A stretch of DNA of 30,084 nt from Candidatus Falkowbacteria bacterium CG10_big_fil_rev_8_21_14_0_10_44_15 (GTDB taxonomy: Bacteria > Patescibacteriota > Patescibacteriia > Patescibacteriales > XYC2-FULL-47-12): NCBI GenBank assembly GCA_002773575.1, contig PFAT01000027.1, forward strand, positions 1 through 30,084. Reading direction: 5' to 3'. This document shows positions 22,898 through 28,996 of the stretch, piece by piece. Both the position numbers and the translations under genes were made by a program. Positions within the stretch are counted from its first letter, which is position 1. Every line of letters begins with the position of its first letter. The notes under the pieces were generated by a model. That model saw only the letters and a program-made list of their open reading frames with translations, was not told where the DNA came from and made no database searches.

Positions 22898-24388
22898 ATG
22901 GACAATCGCACGCTTTATTTTGGCGACAATTTAGAAATTTTACGCAAAAAGGTTCCCGACGAGAGCTTTGATTTGATTTATCTTGACCCTCCTTTTAACT
23001 CTAACCGCAACTATAATGTGCTTTTTAAAGAAGGCCTGGTAGACAGCGAAGCGCAAATTCAGGCCTTTGAGGATTCTTGGCAGTGGACGCAAGAAACCAA
23101 ACAAACATTTGATTATTTAGTGAGTAAAACCAATGATGGAGTCTCCAATTTGATGCTGGCTTTTGAAAAAATGATTGGCAATAATGATATGTTGGCTTAT
23201 TTAACTATGATGACAGTTCGCCTGATTGAACTTCATCGCGTTTTGAAAAAGACCGGCAGTTTATATCTGCATTGCGATCCGACCGCCAGCCATTATTTAA
23301 AACTTGTTTTAGATGTGATTTTTGGAAAGAATAATTTTGTTAATGAAATTATTTGGTATTATCCAAATAAAATACCAGATAAAAGAAAAAAACTTTTTAC
23401 TCAATCGTCGGATAGGTTGTTGTTTTATGCAAAAAACAGAGGCGAACACATTTTTAATTTACAAGAAGAAAAAAGAGAAAATCCAATAACCGTTACAAAA
23501 ATGAAAAAGGTGGATGGTAAAAAAATTTATGTTAGAGGCGAAGACGGGAAGGTTATATTAATAACAAGAGATGTGCGAATTGTTGATGATATTTGGCGAA
23601 TTCCTATGTTAATGGGTCAATCCGAAAGATTGGGCTATCCTACTCAAAAACCTGAAGCGCTTTTGGAAAGAATAATAAAAGCAAGTTCTAGTGAGGGTGA
23701 TTGGATTTTGGATCCGTTTTGTGGTTGCGGCACGACCGTTTCTGTGGCCGAAAGGTTAAATAGAGAGTGGGTTGGCATTGATATTACAATGCTGGCCATC
23801 AATCTGATTAAAAAAAGATTAAAAGAACAATTTGAAGATAAAAATATAAAAATAAATATTGATGGTTTGCCAAAAGATTTAACCGGAGCCGCGGCTTTAG
23901 CTAAAAGAGACAGATTTGAATTTGAATATTGGGCTTTAAGTTTAATTGACGCTATGCCGGCTAAAAGTAAAAGCGAGGAAAATATGCGTGGCGCGGATAA
24001 AGGCATTGACGGTACATTGGCGCCGATTATTGGTTTTGAAAATGGTCGCGAACAATATGGCAGAATTTTAGTTCAAGTAAAAAGCGGCGGAGTAAAACGA
24101 AATGATATTGCCACTTTGAAAGGAGACATTGAAAGAGAAAAAGCGATTGGTGGCGTATTTATTACTTTAGAAAAACCGACCAAGCCGATGTTGGAAGAAG
24201 CGGTTTTAGCTGGCGATTATAGCGTTAAATTTTTTAAGGGTGAATTTCCCAAAATACAAATTTTAACCATAGAGGAATTGTTGCATGGAAGAAAATTAAA
24301 TATTCCGCTTTGGTCAAAGCCATATCATAAAAAAGCAAAAAAAGTGGAGATTGAAGAAAATAAGTTTCAAAGGGGGTTAGGAGTGTAA
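22898..24388 (+). CDS. Site-specific DNA methyltransferase fused to an Mrr-like nuclease domain
   Basis: A 496-residue, two-part protein. The methyltransferase is of the beta order: catalytic motif IV DPPF at 30-33 comes first, then a variable target-recognition region (about 145-250), and the AdoMet motif I DPFCGCGTT at 272-280. It would modify adenine N6 or cytosine N4. The C-terminal part (about 335-465) has GADKGIDG at 365-372 and ILVQVKSGG with Gln393-Val-Lys395, a PD-(D/E)xK variant of the Mrr-like restriction fold. The same fusion is known in other bacteria; whether the nuclease cuts unmodified or modified DNA is unknown. Codon use changes near 23340: arginine is CGC before it and mostly AGA after. 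No separate restriction gene is present. Confidence 0.88.
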   Translation: MDNRTLYFGDNLEILRKKVPDESFDLIYLDPPFNSNRNYNVLFKEGLVDSEAQIQAFEDSWQWTQETKQTFDYLVSKTNDGVSNLMLAFEKMIGNNDMLAYLTMMTVRLIELHRVLKKTGSLYLHCDPTASHYLKLVLDVIFGKNNFVNEIIWYYPNKIPDKRKKLFTQSSDRLLFYAKNRGEHIFNLQEEKRENPITVTKMKKVDGKKIYVRGEDGKVILITRDVRIVDDIWRIPMLMGQSERLGYPTQKPEALLERIIKASSSEGDWILDPFCGCGTTVSVAERLNREWVGIDITMLAINLIKKRLKEQFEDKNIKINIDGLPKDLTGAAALAKRDRFEFEYWALSLIDAMPAKSKSEENMRGADKGIDGTLAPIIGFENGREQYGRILVQVKSGGVKRNDIATLKGDIEREKAIGGVFITLEKPTKPMLEEAVLAGDYSVKFFKGEFPKIQILTIEELLHGRKLNIPLWSKPYHKKAKKVEIEENKFQRGLGV

Positions 24389-24531
24389 TTGTAATAATAT
24401 TTAAAAAGTGACAAAGATGTTGGAAGTTTAGATTAAAAGTTGTGCCGTTATAAATTTTTTGCTATTGGAATGCGAGTCAAAAATTATTGAAGAGTTGTGG
24501 AAAACTTTATATGCATAAACATTTAGAAGTG

Positions 24532-24540
24532 TGGTATAAT
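24532..24540 (+). promoter_or_regulatory. Extended -10 promoter for the Panacea pair
   Basis: TGG directly precedes TATAAT (24535-24540), with no clear -35. The start near 24547 leaves only about 13 nt before the ATG at 24560 and no Shine-Dalgarno sequence. Confidence 0.5.
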
Positions 24541-24559
24541 ATAAAATATAAATGTGTTT

Positions 24560-25057
24560 ATGATTAATGAAATAAGCAAAACGGCAGATAAGGCCTTGTT
24601 AGTGGCTGAATATTTTATTTGGAAAAGTAAGGTTAACCCTAAACCGACGGGGCTTGATAAGTTAAAACTTCAAAAGCTTTTATACTACGCTCAAGCTTGG
24701 AATTTGGTATTTAATAAGAGCCCGCTGTTTCAAAATGAGATAGAGGCATGGATACATGGACCGGCTGTTCCCGAGGTCTATCAATTTTTTAAAAATTTTG
24801 ATTTTTCAAATCCAACAGTAAAATTTAGAGAGGATGATTTCAAAATTTTTTCTGCTGATGAGAAAAATATATTAGATAACATTTGGGAAGTGTACGGCAA
24901 ATACGATGGTCCTTATCTAGAGGCGCTTACTCACGCGGAGTTGCCTTGGCAAGAGGCGCGTAGCGGCATTGAATTATCAAAGCCGTCTCAAAATATCATC
25001 TCCACGCAAAGAATGCAACAATATTATGGCGAAAGGCTTGCAAGAGTTGCTAAATAA
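24560..25057 (+). CDS. Panacea/SocA-like (DUF4065) antitoxin-type protein
   Basis: A 165-residue protein from the ATG at 24560; an in-frame GTG at 24554 adds two residues. The Panacea domain signature is clear: KLKLQKLLYYAQAW at 35-47, then EIEAWIHGPAVPEVY at 60-74, and a C-terminal LEALTHAELPWQEAR. The domain occurs in Caulobacter SocA and in many antitoxins that neutralise unrelated toxins, always encoded beside their partner. Here the next gene overlaps its end by 32 nt in another frame, which fits a toxin-antitoxin operon. Codon use and AT content resemble the second half of the neighbouring methyltransferase and not the housekeeping genes, suggesting joint acquisition. Confidence 0.88.
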   Translation: MINEISKTADKALLVAEYFIWKSKVNPKPTGLDKLKLQKLLYYAQAWNLVFNKSPLFQNEIEAWIHGPAVPEVYQFFKNFDFSNPTVKFREDDFKIFSADEKNILDNIWEVYGKYDGPYLEALTHAELPWQEARSGIELSKPSQNIISTQRMQQYYGERLARVAK

Positions 25058-25511
25058 GTTAAAGGCGAGATATTTTAATGCGCTGTCTCAAAGGACATTG
25101 CCGCAACTTGAAGCATTGAACAAAATTCCTCAAGAAAAGTTGTTGTTACCGCCGGAAGTTGCGCAGAATCCATCGGAAGAAATCGGCCCGCAAAGGCTGG
25201 TTTTAAATTTTGAGTATTTTAACGAAGATGCTTGTAAGTTTGACGGGTTTGATTCTGCCAAAATAAAGAGTCTGCTTAATAAGTTGGCGGAGATTGCCAA
25301 ACATACGAGTGCAACGATTATTAGTTCCGGGTTGATTCATGACCATGTGTTTAATAATGGCGACTATCAAGCACTTTTTAACAAACTTGATAAAGATGTG
25401 GAAAAGTTATGTGAATTTGAAATATCCGGTTACGGCAGATTTTATGGATTTGTAATTGAAAATAACTTTTATTTTGTAGCGCTTGATGCAATACATAAGA
25501 ATACACACTGA
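25026..25511 (+). CDS. Panacea-partner protein, candidate toxin of unknown family
   Basis: A start at 25026 gives 161 residues; the frame opens earlier (24969), but those residues read like a shadow of the upstream gene. I recognise no catalytic family. Visible parts: a helical N-terminus (about 1-45, ELLNKLKARYFNALSQ), a Pro-rich link, then a core of alternating helix and strand: RLVLNFEYFNEDACKFDGF (58-76), SATIISSGLIHDHVFN (95-110) and a C-terminal GRFYGFV-x(3)-NFYFVALDAIHKNTH (137-161) ending in an Asp-x-x-His-Lys pattern. The last part loosely resembles the closing strands of small mRNA-interferase-like toxins, but this is a weak impression. The position, overlapping a Panacea gene by 32 nt, is the main argument for a toxin. 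Confidence 0.65.
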   Translation: MAKGLQELLNKLKARYFNALSQRTLPQLEALNKIPQEKLLLPPEVAQNPSEEIGPQRLVLNFEYFNEDACKFDGFDSAKIKSLLNKLAEIAKHTSATIISSGLIHDHVFNNGDYQALFNKLDKDVEKLCEFEISGYGRFYGFVIENNFYFVALDAIHKNTH

Positions 25512-25527
25512 TGGATTTATAAAATGC

Positions 25528-25558
25528 AAAAAAACAAGGTACGCGAACCTTGTTTTTT
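25528..25558. terminator. Bidirectional terminator at the island's right edge
   Basis: AAAACAAGGT (25531-25540) pairs with ACCTTGTTTT (25547-25556), with A- and T-runs on either side. It separates the convergent Panacea-partner gene (+) and HU gene (-). Confidence 0.85.
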
Positions 25559-25567
25559 GTTATCTTA

Positions 25568-25846
25568 TTATTTTTTCAGCGCGTCTTTCAGGGTTTTTCC
25601 GGCTTTAAATTTTGGCACGACTACTTCGGGAATGCGGATGCGCTCGCTGGGTTTTTGCGGATTAACGCCGCCGCGCGCGTGCCGCGTCCGCGGCGAAAAC
25701 GTGCCGAAACCGACAATCGTAACCGAATTGCCCGCTTTCATTTCGCCAATAATTATTTTAGTGAGCGATTCAATCGCTTGCTCCGCCTGCTTTTTCGTCA
25801 GGTTAGCTTCAGTAGCGAGCCGCTCGCTTAATGATTCTTTGTTCAT
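25568..25846 (-). CDS. HU-family DNA-binding protein
   Basis: A 92-residue nucleoid protein of the HU/IHF family, normal length. The typical dimer core is present (LTKKQAEQAIESLTKII...VTIVGFGTF), and the DNA-binding arm carries RTRHARGGVNPQKPSERI, with the conserved Gly-x-Asn-Pro stretch and the proline that wedges into DNA. It ends in the basic PKFKAGKTLKDALKK. HU bends and compacts DNA and helps replication and recombination. It has its own promoter on the minus strand (25887-25915), and the leader is made of 16-nt tandem repeats. No Shine-Dalgarno sequence is visible. Confidence 0.95.
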   Translation of the reverse strand: MNKESLSERLATEANLTKKQAEQAIESLTKIIIGEMKAGNSVTIVGFGTFSPRTRHARGGVNPQKPSERIRIPEVVVPKFKAGKTLKDALKK

Positions 25847-25851
25847 AGAGG

Positions 25852-25890
25852 TTAGTTGATTAGTTACTTAGTTGATTAGTTACTTAGTTG
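25852..25890. repeat. 16-nt tandem repeat in the HU leader
   Basis: TTAGTTGATTAGTTAC occurs twice and then TTAGTTG once more. Related inverted units (AGTAACTGATTAACTAATTA) occur at 25921-25940 and run into the end of the ymdB-like reading frame. Confidence 0.85.
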
Positions 25891-25915
25891 TATTGTTAAT
25901 CAAGTCCAGTGTCAA
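25887..25915 (-). promoter_or_regulatory. Promoter of the HU gene
   Basis: On the minus strand: perfect TTGACA (25915-25910), 17 nt, TACAAC (25892-25887). The start would be near 25880, within the tandem repeat, giving a leader of about 34 nt. Confidence 0.75.
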
Positions 25916-25929
25916 AACCAAGTAACTGA

Positions 25930-26727
25930 TTAACTAATTAACTGGTTAATTCTTTTTATTTCAGTCGCTTTTTTAATTTTAGTATCAATAGTAATCAGCG
26001 CGGCATTAAAGAGACAAGCGCCTTTATCAGCCGGCTCTAACGGCTGGCTCGCGTCAAGTTCTAAAAAATTACTAACCGCCGCCTCTGGTTTAACGCCAAT
26101 AACCGAATCTACCGCGCCCACCATGCCGACGTCAGAAATATAGGCCGTGCCGCGCTGGGTGATGTGTTCGTCCGCCGTAACGATGTGAGTGTGCGTCCCT
26201 AAAATCGCGGTGGCGCGTCCGTCCGCGTAGAATTTAAAAGCGACTTTTTCGCTGGTTGCTTCCGCGTGAAAATCAACAATAGTTGCGTCTATTTTTTGGC
26301 TCGCGTATTTTTCCATAATATGGTCAAAGGCGCGAAAAGGGCAGTCAAGTGACGCGTCTATAAATACTCTGCCTAATAAGTTTATCAAAAGAATATTTTT
26401 TTGGCTAATGTTGATAACTTTTTCGCCTATCCCATCGGCCCCGGCCGGATAATTCGCCGGCCGCAGCAGGCGCCATTTCTCGTCGTTCAATAACTGGTCG
26501 TTGCCCGGGCGGGCAAACACATGATTGCCGCTGGTGCAATAATCAACCCCGGCCGCCAGCGCTTCTTGCAGAGTATTAGCCGTCACGCCGACGCCGTGAG
26601 CGATGTTTTCCGCATTGGCAATCACTAAATCGGGCTTTAACTCGCGTCTTAATTTGGGGACGATGATTTTTACCGCCGCGCGGCCGATAGCGCCGATAAT
26701 ATCGCCGATAAATAATACTTTTATCAT
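25930..26727 (-). CDS. YmdB-family metallophosphoesterase
   Basis: With the start at 26727 the protein has 265 residues, the family's usual size; an earlier ATG at 26790 would add 21 residues from repeat-like sequence. The metal-binding pattern is IGDIIG near the N-terminus, NAENIAHGVG, TSGNHVF, VDFHAEATSEK and GTHTHIVTADE, as in the YmdB/DR1281 family of 2',3'-cyclic-nucleotide phosphodiesterases. In Bacillus, YmdB is encoded next to RNase Y, as here, and affects biofilm and motility. The last residues (INQLIS and the stop) come from the same repeat that fills the gap to HU, so the C-terminus may have been set by repeat insertion. rny lies upstream behind its own terminator. Confidence 0.9.
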   Translation of the reverse strand: MIKVLFIGDIIGAIGRAAVKIIVPKLRRELKPDLVIANAENIAHGVGVTANTLQEALAAGVDYCTSGNHVFARPGNDQLLNDEKWRLLRPANYPAGADGIGEKVINISQKNILLINLLGRVFIDASLDCPFRAFDHIMEKYASQKIDATIVDFHAEATSEKVAFKFYADGRATAILGTHTHIVTADEHITQRGTAYISDVGMVGAVDSVIGVKPEAAVSNFLELDASQPLEPADKGACLFNAALITIDTKIKKATEIKRINQLIS

Positions 26728-26811
26728 AGATGATTGTTTTACATTAGAAAAGTTTTTGCAATAAACGGATGTTTTAATGTCTAATGACAAATTTTTAATT
26801 TCTAATCAAAT

Positions 26812-26868
26812 CCCAATGCCTAAAGTTAGAATGTCTAAAATACTTAATTTAGACATTTAAGCATTGGG
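26812..26868. repeat. Long imperfect inverted repeat between ymdB and rny
   Basis: CCCAATGC (26812-26819) pairs with GCATTGGG (26861-26868), and AATGTCTAAA (26830-26839) with TTTAGACATT (26848-26857). Further AATGTCTAAT units lie on both sides (about 26777 and 26874). It would form a long hairpin and looks like a small non-coding palindromic element. Confidence 0.7.
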
Positions 26869-26933
26869 TATTAATTAGACATTAGAATAATTAGAAATTA
26901 GAAATTCATTTCTATTTATAGTATACTCCAACC

Positions 26934-26962
26934 AAAAAAGCAGGCAAATCAGCCTGCTTTTA
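26934..26962 (-). terminator. Rho-independent terminator after rny
   Basis: AAAGCAGGC (26937-26945) pairs with GCCTGCTTT (26952-26960) around a 6-nt loop, and the minus-strand transcript has a run of Ts at 26939-26934. It lies 23 nt after the rny stop codon and separates rny from ymdB. Confidence 0.88.
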
Positions 26963-26984
26963 ATAAAGTTAAATGAGTGATAAT

Positions 26985-28511
26985 TTATCTGGCGTATTCC
27001 ACGACGCGCAATTCGCGGATGACGTTGATTTTTATTTCTCCCGGATACCTTAGCTCCTCCTCAATTTTTTTAGCGATGTTTTTAGCCAAATTGTAAGCGG
27101 TTAAGTCGTCAATTTTAGTCGGTTCGACGAACACTCTTACTTCTCTGCCGGCTTGGATGGCGTAAGCTTTTTCTACCCCCTCAAACGCCGTGGCTATTTT
27201 TTCCAGTTCCTCCAGCCGCTGCAAATATTGCTCCAAAGAATCTTTGCGCGCTCCGGGCCGGGCGCCGGAAATCGCGTCGGCCACTTTAACTATAACCGAA
27301 GTTAAGTCAGCCGGCTTGTCGTCATGGTGGGTAGCGATGGCGTTGATGACTTCCGGCTGCAGGTTAAATTTTTGTCCGATGTTTTTGCCGATTTCCGGAT
27401 GCGTGCCTTGCACTTCGTGGTCAACCGCTTTGCCGATGTCGTGCAGGAGGCCGGCTTTTTTGGCAATCGTTACGTCAGCGCCGAGCTGGTCGGCCAATAA
27501 AGAGCAGAGATGCGCGACTTGCACCGAGTGGCTTAAAATATTTTGGCCGTAACTGGTGCGGTATTTGAGCCGGCCTAAAATTTGCACGAGTTTGGGGTCA
27601 AAGCCGGTTACGCCCACGTCGTACATCGCCTCTTCGCCCGCTTTTTTAATGTCCAGCGCCAGTTCTTTTTTCGCTTCTTCAATCGCGTCTTCAATTTTGG
27701 TCGGATGAATTCGGCCGTCTAAAATTAATTTTTCCAGCGCCCGTTTAGCCAAATGGCGGCGGATCATGGAAAAGCCGGAAATGGTGATGACGTTAGGCGT
27801 ATCGTCAACGATGATTTCTACGCCGGTTAAATTTTCAATGGCGCGGATGTTTCTGCCTTCGCGGCCGATGATTCTGCCTTTCATCTCGTCGTTAGGCAAA
27901 TCAACGGTGGTGGTGGTTACTTCCGCCGTGTAAGTAGGCGCGAGCCGCTGCATGGTGATCGCGAGCATCGCTTTGGTTTTTTCTTCCAATTCGCTGGTTG
28001 ATTCCTGCTCCAGCTTTTTCACGCGGGAGAACAGAGCGTCTTTAATTTCCCCCTCCACGTTGTTCATCAAAATTTCCTTAGCTTCGTCTTTCGTCATCTG
28101 GGCGATTTTTTCTAATTTCGCCAGCTGCTCTTTGCGGATGGCGATAATTTTTTCTTTCGCCTCCTCGATTTGGTTTACTTTGTCGTAGAGCTTTTGTTGC
28201 TTATCCTGCAGCTCCAGCAGTTTTTGGGAAAAGGTAGTCTCTCTTTTTTCCAGCCGTTTTTGGAATTCGTTTAACTCGCGGTAACGGCGCGCCTCTTCTT
28301 TTTTCGCCTCTTCAATGATGACCAAAGCTTTTTCTTGCGCCTTGATAACCGTTTCCTTTTCTTGCGCTTTGGCTTCGTTTACTATTTTTTGCGCCCTCGC
28401 TTCGGCTGAATTTATTTCACTTAAAGCTTTTTGTTTTCTGACGTAATAGCCCAAAGCAATGCCGATAAACAGGGCGATGATGCCTAAAATAACTTCTAAA
28501 CCAGCAAGCAT
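26985..28511 (-). CDS. rny: Ribonuclease Y
   Basis: A 508-residue membrane-anchored endoribonuclease that starts mRNA decay. A single N-terminal membrane helix (about 4-24) is followed by a long coiled coil (about 30-190, rich in Glu, Lys and Ala), a KH RNA-binding domain (NDEMKGRIIGREGRNIRAIE), and an HD domain with SHSVQVAHLCSLLA, the metal motif LLHDIGKAVDHE and THHDDKPADLT. All catalytic HD residues appear present, and length is typical. The ymdB-like gene follows it, as in Bacillus. The gene is preceded by about 300 nt of hairpin-rich leader and a good promoter, suggesting strong control at the RNA level. Confidence 0.96.
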   Translation of the reverse strand: MLAGLEVILGIIALFIGIALGYYVRKQKALSEINSAEARAQKIVNEAKAQEKETVIKAQEKALVIIEEAKKEEARRYRELNEFQKRLEKRETTFSQKLLELQDKQQKLYDKVNQIEEAKEKIIAIRKEQLAKLEKIAQMTKDEAKEILMNNVEGEIKDALFSRVKKLEQESTSELEEKTKAMLAITMQRLAPTYTAEVTTTTVDLPNDEMKGRIIGREGRNIRAIENLTGVEIIVDDTPNVITISGFSMIRRHLAKRALEKLILDGRIHPTKIEDAIEEAKKELALDIKKAGEEAMYDVGVTGFDPKLVQILGRLKYRTSYGQNILSHSVQVAHLCSLLADQLGADVTIAKKAGLLHDIGKAVDHEVQGTHPEIGKNIGQKFNLQPEVINAIATHHDDKPADLTSVIVKVADAISGARPGARKDSLEQYLQRLEELEKIATAFEGVEKAYAIQAGREVRVFVEPTKIDDLTAYNLAKNIAKKIEEELRYPGEIKINVIRELRVVEYAR

Positions 28512-28809
28512 AAAATTTAAGCTTCGCGGTAAAAGCTAGCTTGCCCAATTATTATTAAGTGATTGGGCTATCAGAAAATAATTTTTCTGGAGTTGTAGAG
28601 ATTCGCGTTAGACACGCGAAAATTAGGCATTAACATTAATGCCGCTGAAAGAAGGAAGAATAGCTAATGATCTTGAGATTTGAAAAGGTTGGAAATTTGA
28701 GTAACTTGAAAATTTTATTTTGATGTTAGCCATTTTCATTCAATTCGCATGCTAAATGTCTCTAACCCGGCTCTAGCTTTATTGCGAAAAAATTAATAAT
28801 TAAATTGAT
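28512..28809 (-). ncRNA. Candidate structured leader RNA (or separate RNA) upstream of rny
   Basis: This gene-free stretch holds a series of inverted repeats (plus-strand positions): AAGCT/AGCTT (28519-28542), GCCCAAT/ATTGGGC (28543-28549 and 28562-28568), CAGAAA/TTTCTG (28572-28589), TTCGCGT/ACGCGAA (28602-28608 and 28614-28620), GGCATTAA/TTAATGCC (28626-28643), and TTCGCA/TGCGAA enclosing GCTA/TAGC (28744-28788). On the minus strand it follows a promoter whose start is near 28809 and runs to the rny ATG with no obvious terminator. I compared it by eye with tmRNA, RNase P RNA and SRP RNA and saw none of their signatures. Most likely a long rny leader; function unknown. Confidence 0.5.
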
Positions 28810-28815
28810 GTGCCT

Positions 28816-28844
28816 ATTGTAGCACGGAAAGGCGACTTTGGCAA
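28816..28844 (-). promoter_or_regulatory. Promoter for the rny leader RNA
   Basis: On the minus strand: TTGCCA (28844-28839), 17 nt, TACAAT (28821-28816), with TGC before the -10 box (extended -10). Each box has five of six consensus bases. Confidence 0.75.
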
Positions 28845-28890
28845 TGGCCGTAATTTGTTATGGATTTTTGACTTTTTGGCAGCGGGTGAC

Positions 28891-28919
28891 TTGTGAGAAG
28901 GGAAGATTGTTGATAAGAT
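28891..28919 (+). promoter_or_regulatory. Promoter for trpS
   Basis: TTGTGA (28891-28896), 17 nt, TAAGAT (28914-28919), with TGA before the -10 box. It faces away from the rny promoter. Transcription would start near 28926, so the trpS leader would consist almost entirely of the paired repeat. Confidence 0.6.
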
Positions 28920-28928
28920 AGAAATAAC

Positions 28929-28995
28929 TGTCATTCCCGCGAAGGCGGGAATCCCATTATCAACTAAAGAGATTCCCGCCTTCGCGGGAATGACA
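28929..28995. repeat. Paired dRS3-like elements, perfect 25-bp inverted repeat before trpS
   Basis: The left arm (28929-28953, starting TGTCATTCCCGCGAAGGCGG) and right arm (28971-28995) are exact reverse complements with 17 nt between. The loop base differs from the copy at 15691-15763 (GAAG versus GAAA), and both arms differ together. The right arm ends one base before the first trpS ATG. Confidence 0.92.
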
Positions 28996-28996
28996 A

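Noticed and set aside
22797..25560. Integrative element with attachment sites
   Set aside because: I found no integrase and no direct repeat of a tRNA 3' end at the far border; only the inverted repeat at 22807-22842 is visible.
26728..26790. Longer N-terminus for the YmdB-like protein
   Set aside because: The extra 21 residues come from AT-rich repeat-like DNA, and the family starts at the IKVLFIGDIIG strand.
28644..28740. tmRNA in the region upstream of rny
   Set aside because: A GCTAAC-like start of a tag frame occurs, but the frame does not end like a tag, and there is no tRNA-like 3' end or matching acceptor stem.
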